Below are positions 42,754 through 56,178 of a stretch of DNA of 64,000 bases, piece after piece (the first letter of the stretch is position 1; every line of letters begins with the position of its first letter). The notes beneath the pieces are model-generated. The model searched no databases. It saw only the letters and a list, made by a program, of their open reading frames with translations, and had not been told where the DNA came from. The position numbers and the translations under genes are program-made. Source of the DNA: Rheum nobile (lineage: Eukaryota; Streptophyta; Magnoliopsida; Caryophyllales; Polygonaceae); assembly GCA_027886185.1 (NCBI GenBank), contig WOAB01000103.1, positions 434,001 to 498,000 on the forward strand. Direction: 5' to 3'.

Positions 42754-43605
42754 TGTTTGGTTTTGATTCTTTTTGGAAACTCCAGTTTCCTATCAAGTTC
42801 TCTTCATCAGTTTTCCTAGTTTTGACGATGATAAACACTTTGTTATTAATATTTTCATATGTGTTGATAAACAGGAAACTTAGGAATTGAAAAAACAAGA
42901 CAGAGACCAAGATGTCAGATTTGGGAACTAGCACAGGAACTGAAGGATGCTGACGCCGCAAGAACTTGGAACAAGAGATGAAAGGCGGCGGCGATCCGTT
43001 TAGGGTAGATCTTTACTTAGAGAGAGAAGATAAAGATTATCCTGTTTCCATATTATCTTAGGAATTATATGTATATCTTTTATGGAAACAAAATGTATGA
43101 AATCGTGAAAGATTATATTTGGTAGCAAATGTTATCTTTCCGATTACTTTTTGATTATTTTATTTGTGTAAATCAATTTGTTGTAGATTCGGTTTTCTAC
43201 ACGGTTGAGTTGCATAAATAGGATAATCAAACTCTCTCACATTTACGCATTCACTCACATTGCTTACGGAGAAGAAACAGAGCTTGTTCTTTAGAGAAGA
43301 AATGTGTAAGTCACTTGCTTGTTGTGTGCTTGATTTGGTCGAACTAGGTAGAGAGTCTTAAGTGTGTCTTAAGTCTTTAATCTGTGTGTTCTATCCTAGT
43401 TGATTGTAATCGAAGCATTAATAAAAGAAGTAGACTTTCAAATCCTCTTCAAAAGAGAGATAGTGGGTTTTATCCTGGATAACTAGTTGGTTATCAAAGG
43501 TTCCCACTCTAAGGAACTAGTCTTGATTCTGTGTTATTTACATATTCCGTTGCTAAGGAACTGAACTCTCAATTCCCTTTGATTTCTAACATGTACGATC
43601 CTACA
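42754..43605 (+). repeat. 5' LTR, Sirevirus copy 2
   Basis: 852 bp, TGTTTGG to CCTACA. Close relative of 62265-62991 plus 63868-63979. A CATAAATAGG TATA-like box lies at about 43,215. Confidence 0.88.
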
Positions 43606-43607
43606 AT

Positions 43608-43619
43608 TGGTATCAGAGC
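43608..43619 (+). other. Initiator-Met tRNA primer-binding site, copy 2
   Basis: TGGTATCAGAGC two bases after the LTR. Confidence 0.93.
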
Positions 43620-43656
43620 AGGCGCTCTAGATTTGTGTTAGTTTACAGATCTCAAG

Positions 43657-45647
43657 ATGACTAGCTCAAGCGAATTCAGTTTGAGAATCTCAATCAACAA
43701 GCCTCACATCCGAAAGAAGGGATAAGAAGAATGGTGGGAGAAATGCATGACCAACTACATTCAAACCATGGACTATCAGTGCTGGCGCGTGATTGAAAAT
43801 GGTGATGGTGTTATCCCCGATGAACTGGAAGAAAAGGACTGAAAGCCTGAGTACTATACTATCAAATAAAAGAATGCTAAAGCTCGGCAACTCATTCTCA
43901 ATGGGTTAACAAGGGAGGATATGGACAAGGTGATAGGAATTGGAACTGCAAAGGGCATCTGGACAGCCCTAAAGGAAATGCATGAAGGAAGTGAGGAACT
44001 CAAACAAAGCAGAAAGTTCGCTCTAGAAGGAGAATACCACACTTTCGAGATGTTGGAAACAGAGAACATTTCCCAGTATAACTCGCGGTTTACCAGACTT
44101 GTCACCAAACTCATCAATGCTGGAGTTACACTTGACGAATGGTCCAAATCCATCGTCATCATCAATGGACTCAACTCAAAGTTTAATCTCATCAAAAGAG
44201 TTCTAAAGACTACTCATGGTATTCAAGGTCTTCCCTTAACTCAAATCATAGGAAAACTTGAAGTGGAAGAAAGGGAGGCTCTCAAAACAAGTTCTGCCAA
44301 GAAGATGGAGAAGGGAATTGTCTTAAAAATTTCAAAGGCCTTCTCAAGGTTGGAGATGGAGGAAGAAAACTCAGATCTCGAAGAAGAAGAAGATGAGATG
44401 ACAGCCCTTGTCACTAAGCACATCAAGAAGCACTTCATCAAAGGAAAGTTCAAGAAAAACTTTCAAAAGAGAGATCTTTTCGAATATGCTTGCTATCAAT
44501 GCAAGGAAAGAGGACATCTTACTAGGAACTGTCCTAAGAACTCGAATGATGATGACAAGCCCATGCAGAAGAAAGCTCTCTTTTCCACCTTTGGAGACGA
44601 CTCAGAAGACTCTAAAGGGGAACTGGACATGAATGAAACTTCTGGAGGAAGATGCCTAATGGCGAAAGAAGATTCAACTGAATCGGACGACTATGAGGTA
44701 TCTTCTTCTGACTTTACTAAATCTCTTCTTGAATGTGATAAGAAACAATTGATCAAAATCATTAAGAAGCTTGGAAAGGAAAATAGTTCCCTTCAAGAAA
44801 AACTAGAAGAATATGAAGATGAAATCTCATGCTTATCTACTGAAAGTTCTGTCTAGAGTAAGAAACTTGATGAAACTGAGAAATTGCTTGCTAATTCCTC
44901 TAGGAAATGTGTATCACAATAAAAAAGGAACCCATACATCCTGATATTCCTGTTATTGCTTCTACCAACTCTGAAAAGAACACCTCTGCCATGCTTGCTG
45001 AAATAATGAACAAGCTTGATCATCTTACTGATTCTATAAATGAAAAAACTGTGAATCAAACTGTGCTTGTTAAGCAAAGATATGGCATTGGTTACCCTGG
45101 TAAGAATGATTCTGAGGACACATGCTCTACTGAGAATGAAAAACTGAGAAGGGAACTGGTCGAGAAAAATGAAACCCTCAATTGTGCCCTATAAACCTCT
45201 CGTGACAAAAACCAGTTTCTAGAAAAATATGTAAAAGTGCTAGAACAAAAGCCTAAAGGAAATCAGACTTGGTTCGATGGCCAGAATGCTCACAAGATAT
45301 ATATTGACCAAGCTCAGGGAACTAAAGGTAAGAAAGTTAACTTTGAGCAGAGAAAGAAAGAAAGACCATTCCGACCTGGTCATGGTAAGTATGGTCATGT
45401 TGTCTATCATCGTGTTTGCTGGCATTGTGGTAAAAATGACCATTATATTCATGAGTGCATTCACAAGAAAGGACAAATGGAAGAAAATGCTAGGAAAAGG
45501 AACCAGAAAATGAACAATAAAAAGAAGATGCATACCATTAATGATTTGAATGATCCTTATTACTTTGTTCCGGTTTCTAACCCACAGAAAAGATATCAAC
45601 CTAATTCACCCAGAAAAGCTAAGCTTAGCTGGGTTCAAAAAGCTTGA
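43657..45647 (+). pseudogene. gag: Sirevirus gag, copy 2
   Basis: ATG at 43657. Three early stops lie between about 43,722 and 43,868, then the frame is open from 43921 to 44856 (311 codons, with the CCHC knuckle C-Y-Q-C-K-E-R-G-H-L-T-R-N-C at about 44,490). After a TAG at 44854-44856 and a frame change near 44,900, it continues through one further stop (about 45,192) to the second knuckle C-W-H-C-G-K-N-D-H-Y-I-H-E-C (about 45,420) and ends at 45647. The same domain order as copy 1 is visible. It is broken, but less so than copy 1. Confidence 0.85.
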
Positions 45648-45661
45648 GTTCCCTTGTGTAG

Positions 45662-48600
45662 GACGAAGTGCGGCAACAAGACAAATGGTATATAGACAGT
45701 GGTTGCTCGTGCCATATGACCGGAAACAGAAGCAAAATGTCGTCACTTCAGAAACACTGAGGAGGTACTATTTCCTTCAGAGACAAGAGAAAGGGAGCAA
45801 TCTGTGGAACTGGAAACGTGAATCTTACTGATTCCATCAAGGTAAGTAATGTTAACCTTGTTGAAATTTTGGGTTTTGATCTAATTAATGTGTCACAGCT
45901 GTGTGATCAAGGAGGAAATGAGGTTCGCTTTACCTCTAAAGAATGCTTTGTGGAAGATAGTAAGGGAACTGTGATCTTAAAAGGAAAAAGGTTCAACAAT
46001 GTCTACGTTATTGATCCAAAGTTCGTTCCCAAAGAGAAGTTGTGTCTCTCATCAATTGAAGATCAGACGAATCTATGGCATCAGCGACTTGGTCATGCAA
46101 GCATCAAACTCATCCAAAAGCTACATCAAAAGGAACTAGTTCATGGTCTTCCCAAAATCAATGCTGAAAAGTCAAAAATTTGTTCTGACTGTGTTCAAGG
46201 GAAACAGGTTTGTAGTTCCTTCAAGTCCAAAACAATGGTAAGTTCCTCTAAACCTCTAGAACTCATTCACATGGATCTTTGTGGTCCTATGCGAGTTCAA
46301 AGCATTGGTGGAAACATGTATATTCTGGTACTTGTTGATGATTACTCTAGATTCACTTGGACATTATTTGTTAAATCTAAAAGTGAAGTCTTTGATAGGT
46401 TCAGTGAGCTAGTTCCCTTGCTTGAAAAATCATTGAATGTATCTCTTCGTGCTATTCGTTTCGATCATGGAACTGAGTTCGAGAATGGAGATTTTCTAAC
46501 CTTTTGCAGGGAACATGGAGTCGATCATAACTTCTCAGCTTCTTATACTCCACAGTAGAACGGAGCTGTTGAGAGAAAGAACAGAATGTTGGAAGATATG
46601 GCTCGAGCGATGTTAATCTCGAGTGTACTCTCTCAGACTTTCTAGGCAGAAGCGGTTAATGCAGCGTGTTACATCTTAAATCGGGCCATGCTACGCCCCA
46701 TGCTTGAGAAGACTTCTTATGAGCTACTACGAGGCAAAGTTCCCAACATTGCTCATCTAAGAGTCTTTGGCTACAAGTGTTTTGTTCACAACAATGGGAA
46801 AGACAATCTGGGGAAGTTTGATCCAAGGAGTGATGATGGGATCTTTATAGGATATGCTTCAAGTAGCAAAGCATATAAAGTTTTCAACAAACGGACTAAA
46901 AAGGTAGAGGAAAGTATTCATGTTATCTTCAATGAAAAATTGCCTTCAAAGTCTATGCAGGATCCCTCAGTTCCCTCGGAAGATCCGTTTCAAAGGCAAA
47001 TTAATGATTCCGATGATGAAGCTCCCCCCAAGCATAACTCCTATCCCACCTTATCCCCTCACATCGCTCCCACAGTTCCCTCAACTGTGACTGAGCCAAA
47101 AGTAGCAACAACGTTAGACAGCACCCTAGTTCCCTCAGATACTCAAGATGTTGTCGTCGCTCTAGTTCCCTCCGACCCAACAACTAATGTAGATGTGTCT
47201 GCTCTAGTAGTTGAAACTGCTACAGCTTCTACCTCCACCACTGAATCTGCAGATGCTGAAGCTCCAGGAACTGATCTGATCATTCCAAATAGAGACAAAA
47301 GAACTACCAAGCATCCAGTCAGGTATGGATTTGAGGATATGTCCCTTATAGAACCCAAGAACATCACGGAGGCTCTGAAGGATGCTGATTGGATCATAGC
47401 CATGCAAGAGGAACTTTACCAGTTTGAGAGGAACAAAATCTGGCGACTCGTTCCTCGCCCTCAAAACAGACACATCATAGGAACTCGGTGGGTATTTCAC
47501 AACAAATTGGATGACTCAAGTGTTGTATCCAGAAACAAGGCTCGATTGGTTGCTCAAGGCTATAATCAACAGGAAGGGATTGACTATGATGAAACATTTG
47601 CCCTTGTGGCAAGATTGGAGGCTATACGACTACTCATCGCTTATGCCTCTCACAAAGGGTTCAAGTTATTCCAAATGGACGTGAAGACCGCTTTTCTCAA
47701 TGGAATTCTTCAAGAGGATGTTTACGTCAAGCAACCTCCAGGATTTGAAGATGATGATCACGCTGACCACGTGTACTTCTTGGACAAGGCTCTCTATGGT
47801 CTTAAGCAAGCCCCTCGCGCTTGGTACGATCGCCTTGCCCAGTTCATTACAGGCAATGGCTATCGACGTGGTGTGATCGACAAAACTCTCTTCATCCTGG
47901 AAGTTAAAGGTGAGATTCGTGTGGTCCAAGTTTATGTTGATGATATTATTTTTGGTTCCACTAACCTGGTTATTGTAGAAAAGTTCAAGAATCTATTGAG
48001 CAATGAGTTTGAAATGAGTATGATTGGGGAACTATCCTTCTTTTTGGGATTGCAAGTTACTCAGAAGGGTGATGGAATACAAATCCATCAACAGAAATAT
48101 CTTAAGGAACTCTTGAAGAAGTTCAAAATGGATTCAAGCAAAGCCATCTCTACCCCCATTTCCCCTGCCACTCGCCTCACTGCAGATCTTTGAGGACAAA
48201 AAGTTGAAGAGAAGTTATATCGTGGCATGATTGGTTCTTTGATGTATCTCACCGCTAGTAGGCCAGACATTGTGTTTGTTGTTTGTCTTTGTGCTAGGTT
48301 TCAAGTTGATCCAAGGGAATCTCACTTATCTGAAGTGAAACGCCCATTTCGCTATCTCAAGGGAACTGATGACCTATGTCTTTGGTACCCCAAGGATTGC
48401 CATTTTAATCTTCTTGGATATACAGATGCTGACTATGCAGGCTATTTGGTTGATCGAAAGAGCACATCAGGAATGGCCCAGTTCCTTGGTCCATGCTTGG
48501 TGTCTTGGGGCTCAAAAAAACAAAATTCAGTTGCCCTCTCAACCACCGAAGCGGAGTACATCGCTGCTGCCGCCTGCTGTTCCCAACTCCTTTGGCTCAA

Positions 48601-48877
48601 ACAACAACTTGCTGACTTTGGTATGTCTTCTGGTCCCCTTAATATTCTTTGTGATAACACTAGCGCTATCAACATCTCCAAGAATCCTGTTCATCACACT
48701 AGGACCAAGCATATAGATATTAAGCATCACTTCTTGCGTGATCATGTCGAAAAAGGGAACATACTGCTAGAACATTGTAGGACTGAAGATCAAATTGCCG
48801 ATATATTCACCAAAGCTTTAAATCGAGAACCTTATGAGTCCTTTAGGTTACTTCTAGGAATGATTTCCATAAACTAG
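45662..48877 (+). pseudogene. pol: Sirevirus pol (protease, integrase, reverse transcriptase, RNase H), copy 2
   Basis: A single frame, -1 relative to gag, runs 3.2 kb with only four stops: TGA 45758-45760, TAG 46556-46558, TAG 46643-46645 and TGA 48191-48193. Protease: D-S-G-C-S (about 45,700). Integrase: H-Q-R-L-G-H-A-S zinc-finger half, H-M-D-L-C-G-P, D-H-G-T-E-F and the V-E-R-K-N-R block. Reverse transcriptase: F-Q-M-D-V-K-T-A-F-L-N-G and Y-V-D-D (about 47,935). RNase H: T-D-A-D-Y-A-G, S-T-T-E-A-E-Y and C-D-N-T-S-A-I. Ser in the usual R-S-D-H-G motif is Phe here. The polymerase ends 102 bp before the copy 3 insertion. Confidence 0.88.
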
Positions 48878-48978
48878 TAGTTCTAGTTGCTTTTACTAGT
48901 TCCCTTGCTTTGCCTAGATTTGATATGTTATATGATTTCGTTGACAATATTGTTGATATTTGTTCTTGTGTTGCCCTC

Positions 48979-50099
48979 TGTTAGGAAACGAAACTCAGGA
49001 ACCTCAGTTCCTATGAGAGTTCATTTCCTCAGTTTCTCTACTTTTGAAGATGACAAATATTTTGATACTAATGTTTTATCTCAAAGATATGTTTAAAGGA
49101 ACCACAGGACAGTTGTTGAAACCATGGAAGCCAAACAAGATAAAGAAACCAAACAAGCAAGCCAAAGGAACCCAGAAGTGCCCAGAAATGCAACACGTGA
49201 CTTTGCCTTTCCCGATGAAGCTGGGAACACAGAACCTCGGACAAAAGATGGTGAAAGCGACATGAGCGAAGCTTCCAAAGCCTGTCACCATCCAAAGCAA
49301 AGCTCCAAGATGTCCAGAAAATAGTACCTCGGACAAAGGCCGATGAAAGCGACGTATCACAAAAGCTGTCACCATCCAGAGGAAAGTTCCTAAGTGCCTA
49401 GGTTGCAGAACCTCGGACGAAAGATGGTTGACAATGACAACAGCAGATTCCCCTGAAGCCATTGACCATCCAATGTGTGTTCTGAGTTGTCTAGGTTGTT
49501 GGGACATGTCTGAATCAACGTGAATCAAGGATAACCACACAACCTAGGTCAAGCTTGCTCTCTGGGAACCGAGAGAAGATACAACCTCGAGAATACACTA
49601 TATAAGGAAGATAAGCTCCGCTGTTATCTTCAAGCACAACTATAAGAATCACACTCCATAGCAAATATCATAGTGTGAAGCTCTCAACAAGATCATCAAA
49701 TCAGAACAAGATCAAGAGGAACCAGTCAAGGAATCAAAGAGCTGTGTGCTAGTTCCTGTGACTGTAAGTGAGTTAGTTCCTTAGTGCTTAGGACTGCTTC
49801 TTGGATTGATTATACTTTCTGTAGGTTATCTAGGATTGTCTAACTGTGTGTAAGACAAAGAAACTGTGTGTTTATTCCTAGGATAAGCTGTAACCGAAGT
49901 GATAAGAAATCAAGAAGTAGACCTTGAAATCCTTTCGGAAGAAAGGTAGTGGTTTTTATCCTAGATTGCTAGTTGGCAATCGAAGGTTTCCACTATAAGG
50001 AACTTGTTCATTTAGTTGATTGTTTATTTTCGCTGCGAAGGGAACTGTAAACTGTATTCTCAGTTCCCTGATTATTAATCTAACAATCACGATCCTATA
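48979..50099 (+). repeat. 5' LTR, Sirevirus copy 3
   Basis: TGTTAGGAAACG to CCTATA (the partner ends CCTACA). A TATATAAG box is at 49599-49606. Antisense frames of up to 154 codons occur in both LTRs and are treated as chance. The unit 'cctcggac(a/g)aa' with 'aaagatggt' recurs about four times at 49,235-49,430. Confidence 0.94.
49599..49606 (+). promoter_or_regulatory. LTR TATA box, copy 3
   Basis: TATATAAG, with a CTCGAG-containing upstream stretch and 'tcaagcacaac' about 30 bases downstream as a plausible start. The identical box is in the 3' LTR at about 58,950. Confidence 0.65.
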
Positions 50100-50101
50100 A
50101 T

Positions 50102-50113
50102 TGGTATCAGAGC
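50102..50113 (+). other. Initiator-Met tRNA primer-binding site, copy 3
   Basis: TGGTATCAGAGC two bases after the LTR. Confidence 0.93.
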
Positions 50114-50149
50114 AGGAAAAGCTCTAGATCTTTGTTAAGTTTGCAGATC

Positions 50150-52160
50150 ATGTCTCAGCCAAGCAAGTTTGAACTCAGAATCTCCACTAACAAGCCACAT
50201 CTCCGAAAGAAAGGAGAAGAAACATGGTCGGAATCTCCACCAACAATGTTGGAGGATAGTAAAAAATGGAGATGGCTATGTCGATCTTACCCAGAAGGAA
50301 GAAGACTGGAAACATGAGCACTATGTCATCATGGAAAAGAATGACAAGGCCAGACAGTTCATTCTCAATGGACTGGACAGAGAAGACATGGACAAAGTCA
50401 TAGGCATCAAGACGGCGAAGGAAATGTGGAAGGAACTCAAGGATATGCATGAAGGAAGTGACGAACTGAAGCAAAGCAGAAAGTTTGCTTTGGAAGGAGA
50501 ATACCACACCTTCAAAATGATGGAAACTGAAACCATCTCAGAATATTACTCTCGGTTCAACAGGCTGATTGGAAAGCTAACAACGGCTGAAGTCAACCTC
50601 AATGAAGTCTCCAAGTCACTGGTGGTTATCAATGGACTCAACTCTTAGTTCACCCTCATCAAGGGAATCATGAACAATACTCCAGGCATCCAATCTCTTC
50701 CCTTGACTCAGGTCATAGGGAAACTGGAGGTTGAAGAAGGAGAACACATCAAAGCCAATGCCGACAAGAAACTGGAGAAGGGAATTGCCCTCAAGATCTC
50801 CAAAGCCTTCTCAAGACTTGAGATGGATCAGGAGAACTCAGACCTAGAAGAAGAGAAGGACGAACTTACAACTCTCTTCACAAAGAATATCAAAAAATTC
50901 TTCGTGAAGGGAAGGTTCCAAAAGGGCAGTTTCTCTCACAATGGACCAAGGAGAGATCTCAAAGAAGTCTCTTGTTATGAGTGCAAAGAAAAGGGATACT
51001 ACGCTAAGAACTGTCCCAACAAGGAAGACTCCAAAGAAGATGAAAGACCTCAGAGGAAGAAGGCTCTTGTGGCCTCATGGGGAGAAGACTCAAATGAGGA
51101 ACTGGATCTGAGTGGTTTCTCTGGAGGAAGATGTCTCATGACAAAAGGAGATTCAAGCGACTCAGAAGACCTTGAGGTAACTTCTGACGACTTCCTAAAA
51201 ACTCTAGTTGATTGCGATAAGAAACAACTTCTAAAGATCATAAAGAAACTAGGAAAGGAAACCAGTTCCCTTCAACAAAAAATTGATGATTGTGAAGATG
51301 AAATTGCTTGCTTGACTATTGAGAATTCTGTGTGGAGTAAGAAACTTGATGAAACTGAGAAAGACCTAGCTGAAACCCACTCCAAACTCATTGATATTAG
51401 AAATATGCATGCTAGTCACCTTAAAATCTGCAAATCTTGTGATAAAACTAGCATAGATTCTGTTAAAGTTCCTATGCATGATAACCTACCTGGAAATGAT
51501 ATGCTTCAATCTATAATTGATAGGTTAGACATTCTCACTGACTCTATAAATGAAAAAACGATCAATCAAACTGTCTTTGTGAGACAACGTCATGGAATTG
51601 GATATATTGATAACAAGGCCAATAATGATGCTGAAGATGAAAAGGCTAGACGAGAACTTATTGAGATGAGTGAGAACCTCAGTACTGCTCTTGCCACTTC
51701 TCGAAATAGGAATCAATTCCTATTAGAGAAGATCATGGTTCTTGAGAACAAGGCTGAGGTTGTCAAGCGTCTCAATGAAAGTTCTCAAAGTCCAAAGAGG
51801 GAACCTAAGGGAAAGGAGAAAGCTTTCCCTGAAGACAAGTGGTTCACTAATTCCTTTGCTCACAAAAGGTATGTGGATATGGCTCACGGTAAGGTTATAA
51901 ACAATGTTGATTTCAACAAAAGAAAAACTGAGAAACCTTTTAGGCCCGAAAAGGAAAAATATGGACATGTTGCTTACAATCGCTTGTGTTACTATTGTGG
52001 AAAGAATGGTCATTATAACACTGATTGTCCTAAGAAAAGGAGCTTTGAAAATGAGAAAAGAGCTTATTATCATGATAGGAACCAGTTCCCTGGTCATTCA
52101 CATACTCGCAATGCTAATTCCCCCAGTAAAGCCAAGCTTCACTGGGTTCAAAAGTCTTAG
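50150..52160 (+). pseudogene. gag: Sirevirus gag, copy 3
   Basis: ATG at 50150. After about 20 codons a deletion shifts the frame near 50,250; the main frame then runs to 52160 with one TAG at 50646-50648. Both knuckles are present: C-Y-E-C-K-E-K-G-Y-Y-A-K-N-C (about 50,975; the usual His is Tyr, a likely loss of zinc binding) and C-Y-Y-C-G-K-N-G-H-Y-N-T-D-C (about 51,990). A long Glu/Lys/Leu-rich coiled-coil-like region lies between them. Unlike copies 1 and 2, the downstream pol is in the same frame, separated only by the TAG at 52158-52160. Confidence 0.86.
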
Positions 52161-55100
52161 TTCCCTTGTGTGCAGAAAGAAGAGAGACAACCTCGACTAT
52201 GGTACATTGATAGTGGTTGATCATGCCATATGACCGGAAGAAGAAATCAAATGACCTCTCTTCAACCCATCCAAGGAGGGAACATCTCATTTGGAGACAA
52301 AAGCAAATGGAAAATTTGTGGAATAGGAACTATGAAACTCAATGACCACATTAAGGTAAATAAAGTCCACCTTGTTGATAATCTTGCCTTTGATCTAATT
52401 AGTGTGTCACAGCTGTGCGGTCAAGGAGACAATGAAGTTAGATTCAAATCAAATGAATGCACTGCCCTTGACTCCTCGGGGCAAATTATCCTAAAAGGTA
52501 AGAGGCTCAACAATGTGTATGTTGTTGACCCATCATTCGTTCCCAAGGAGAAACTCTGTCTCTCAACTGTGAATGATCAAACAGACTTGTGGCATCAACG
52601 TCTTGGTCATGCTAGCACCAAATTGATCCAAAAGCTACACTCAAAGGAGCTAGTCAGGGGCCTCCCAAAGTTAAGTGGCAAATCTGAGGAACCATGCTCA
52701 GACTGTGTAAGAGGGAAACAAGCTCGGAGTTCCTTGAGATCCAAAAATATGGTAAGCTCATCAAGGCCCCTTGAACTCATTCACATGGACCGTTGTGGAC
52801 CCATGAGAGTTCAAAGCCTAGGAGGAAACAGGTATATCTTTGTTCTCGTCGATGACTTCTCTCGTTTTACTTGGACAATATTCATAAAATCTAAAAGTGA
52901 AGTCATTGGACGTTTTAAGGATTTGGTTCCCATGTTAGAAAAGTCTCTCGACTGTTCCATCAATTCTATCCGTTCTGACCATGGTACCGAGTTTGAAAAT
53001 GGAGAATTTCTAACCTTTTGCAGTGAGCATGGCATTGATCATAACTTCTCTGCACCATACACTCCTCAACAAAATGGAGTAGTGGAAAGGAAGAACAGAA
53101 CCTTAGAAGACATGGCTCGAACGATGCTCATCTCAAGTGGACTCTCTCAATCATTCTGGGCTGATCGAGGCAACCAACACAGCCTGCTACATCATCAATC
53201 GAGCTATGCTTCGCCCAATCACAGAGAAGACACCCTATGAACTTCTAAGAGGAAGGGTTCCCAACATTTCACATCTTAGGGTGTTCGGATGCAAGTGCTT
53301 TGTGCACAACAATGGAAAGGACAATCTTGGCAAATTTGACCCAAGGAGTGATGAAGGGATCTTCATTGGATATGCATCAAGCAGCAAGGCCTATAAGATC
53401 TTCAACAAAAGGACCAAAAAGGTAGAAGAAAGTGTTCATGTTATTTTTAATGAAAAATCACTTGGTAGAAATGTGCAGAACACCATCAGTTCATTTGAAG
53501 ATCCATTTCCCAAACCTCCTCAAGAAGATCCAGATGAAGACATCACACCACCCAATTCCTTCCCTGCTGCACAAAATCCCCCACTTGTTCCTCCACCAGT
53601 TCCCATGGATAATCAACAATAATCCATTTCTGGGAACCATGAACATGAAGACAACACCTGTGGAGACATCAATGATTCATCCTCTCACATGTTCTTCAAT
53701 GGAGAAGGTGATCCCAACAAAGAAGCAGAAGCTGAATGTTCAAATCAAAACACCTCCACATCAAATTCTCTAGCTCCAAATAGAGAAAGGAGAACCATCA
53801 AGCCTCCAGTCAGGTTCGAACATCTAACTTTCTTTGCCTTCAATGCTTTCTTGTCTATTGTGGAACCAAAGAACATAGGTGAAGCACTGAAGGATGTAGA
53901 CTGGATTCAAGCCATGCAAGAAGAACTCCATCAGTTTGAAAGGAACAAAGTATGGCATCTAGTTCCTCGCCCCAAGGATAAGCATATCATAGGAATTAGA
54001 TGGGTCTTCAGAAACAAACTCGATGATTCAGGAGTTGTAATAAGGAACAAAGCAAGGCTTGTTGCTCAAGGATACAATCAACAAGAAGACATCGACTATG
54101 ATGAAACCTATGCTCCGGTAGCAAGGATTGAAGCAATAAGGTTGTTGATTGCCTTCGCATCACACAAGGGTTTCAAACTATTCCAAATGGATGTAAAGAC
54201 CGCCTTTCTCAATGGCATTCTTCAAGAGGAAGTCTATGTCAAGCAACCACCTGGTTTTGAAGACAGTGATCATCCAGACCATGTCTATTTCCTAGACAAA
54301 GCCTTGTATGGTCTCAAGCAAGCCCCTAGAGCTTGGTATGATCGTCTTGCCCAATTCCTACTCTCTAATGGTTACAGGGGTGGCATCATTGACAAGACTC
54401 TCTTCATTCTAGAAGAAGAAGGTAACATCTTAGTGGTTCAAATCTATGTTGATGATATCATTTTTGGTTCCACTAACCTGTCCCTTGTAGATAAGTTCAA
54501 AGACTTGATGAGCAGTGAATTTGAAATGAGTCTAATAGGGGAACTCACCTTCTTCCTCGGATTGCAAATATCCCAAAAGAAATATGGCATACAAATTCAC
54601 CAACAAAAGTATGTCAGGGAACTGTTGAAAAAGTTCAAAATGGAGTCCTGCAAGCCTCTCTCCACTCCCATCTCTACCATCGCCCATTTGGAAAAAGATC
54701 ACTCAAGTCCTCATGTGGAAGAAAAAGCTCTATAGGTTTCAATCATGTCCAAGAGAAACACACTTAGCTGTTGTGAAAAGGATATTCCGATATCTCAAGG
54801 GAACTGACTCGCTCTGCATTTGGTACCCCAAAGAGTGCCTCTTTGAGCTGATGGGTTTCACTGATGCTGATTATGCTGGATACCTGGTGGATAGGAAGAG
54901 TACTTCTGGAATGGCATAGTTCCTAGGCCCTTGCCTTGTGTCATGGGGATCAAAGAAATAAGTCTCAGTCTCCCTCTCCACCACAGAATCTGAGTACATT
55001 GCAGCCGCTTCTTGCTGTTCCCAACTCTTATGGCTAAAGCAACAACTTGCGGATTTTGGTATGTCCTATGGTCCTCTTACCATTATTTGTGATAACACCA

Positions 55101-55315
55101 GTGCTATAAACATTTCTAAGAATCCTGTGCATCATACTAGGACCAAGCATATAGATATCATGCATCATTTTCTTAGAGATCATGTTGAGAAAGGGAACAT
55201 CATTATGAAATTTTGTAGAACTGAAGATCAGGTTGCAGATATATTCACCAAAGCCTTGAATAGAGTTTCCTTCGAGAACCTTAGATTAGAATTGGGAATG
55301 ATTCCTATAACCTAG
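52161..55315 (+). pseudogene. pol: Sirevirus pol, copy 3
   Basis: Protease W-Y-I-D-S-G is followed at once by a TGA (52218-52220) replacing the usual Cys. The pre-integrase and integrase core are open (L-W-H-Q-R-L-G-H-A-S, H-M-D-R-C-G-P, S-D-H-G-T-E-F, V-E-R-K-N-R). A frameshift near 53,160 moves to the next frame, which has one TAA (53620-53622) and then an open 348-codon reverse transcriptase (53689-54735) with F-Q-M-D-V-K-T-A-F and Y-V-D-D (about 54,450). A deletion at about 54,733 removes the region between the reverse transcriptase end and RNase H and shifts frame again. RNase H follows with TAG (54917-54919) and TAA (about 54,959), ending at 55315. Confidence 0.87.
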
Positions 55316-56178
55316 CAGTGACTTTAGTTTAAAGGTTTCTTTCTAGTTCCCTTGATTGACTAGTTCAGATCTTTTTACTTGTCTTTGTCTTGGAATCTTC
55401 GTGTTATTTCTCTTGCGTTAGACCCTCATATCCATAATGGTTACTCAAAAGGCTTTGACAAATTTCTCTAGTTCTTCTCCTTGGATGTTTTTTTTTATTA
55501 AAATTCAATCATTGTCCAAGTTTCTTTGTTGGCCCAAAAGTCACAATTTGATCATATTCTAACCCAACAATACAATCCGAAATGATGATTGTGTACTATG
55601 ACCCTCCCTTGCCTCATTGCACAATCTAATTCCCTATGATCATTCTCTTAACCCTCTTTGGGAATTAGTGTGTGATGCGATAAATGGCCTTTCCCGATTT
55701 ATTTTATGGGAACGTACTTTCAGGTCCTATGTCTTAAAACCCCACATCAAAGGTTCCGATATATCCCTCTAGCACACTGAAAAAATCGCCAGAAAGGAAC
55801 TAGGTCAGGCTGCTCTTCAAACGGCTCGTAGAAACTCGCTCCTCCCAAGACAGCATTTATGGCAATTCTACAGCGTCAGAGACGTCTTCTCAGCATTGAA
55901 CAGTTGCCATTTTTTAGCATTTGAGTTTCGAATCTGTGACCGTTTCAAATCCGAAAAAGCTGCCATCAATAGAGACGTTCCCAATTGTCAGAGTTCCCAA
56001 AGATCTCTCTCTCCCCAACGGCTAAGTTCTTCAACGGCTCCATCAATGCTCAAGGGTTATTTAGGGATTCCTGTTTGATTGAGCCGAGCACTCGGCTTCA
56101 CCTTGCTTATCTCTCTATCACCAGCTTTCTCATTCTCTTGCTCACCTTTCTCTCTCTCAAAACACCAAAGCTCCTCAA
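55316..56178 (+). other. Pol to envelope-like spacer, copy 3
   Basis: 860 bp without a supported gene. A degenerate TATA-like word (TTATTTAG, about 56,056) lies about 123 bp upstream of the envelope-like ATG, and the last ~80 bp are C/T-rich, matching the layout of copies 1 and 2. Confidence 0.5.

Noticed and set aside
49076..49540. 154-codon minus-strand frame in the copy 3 5' LTR, repeated at 58,427-58,891
   Set aside because: It is conserved only because the two LTRs are copies of each other. It is antisense to the LTR promoter and has no recognisable domain.
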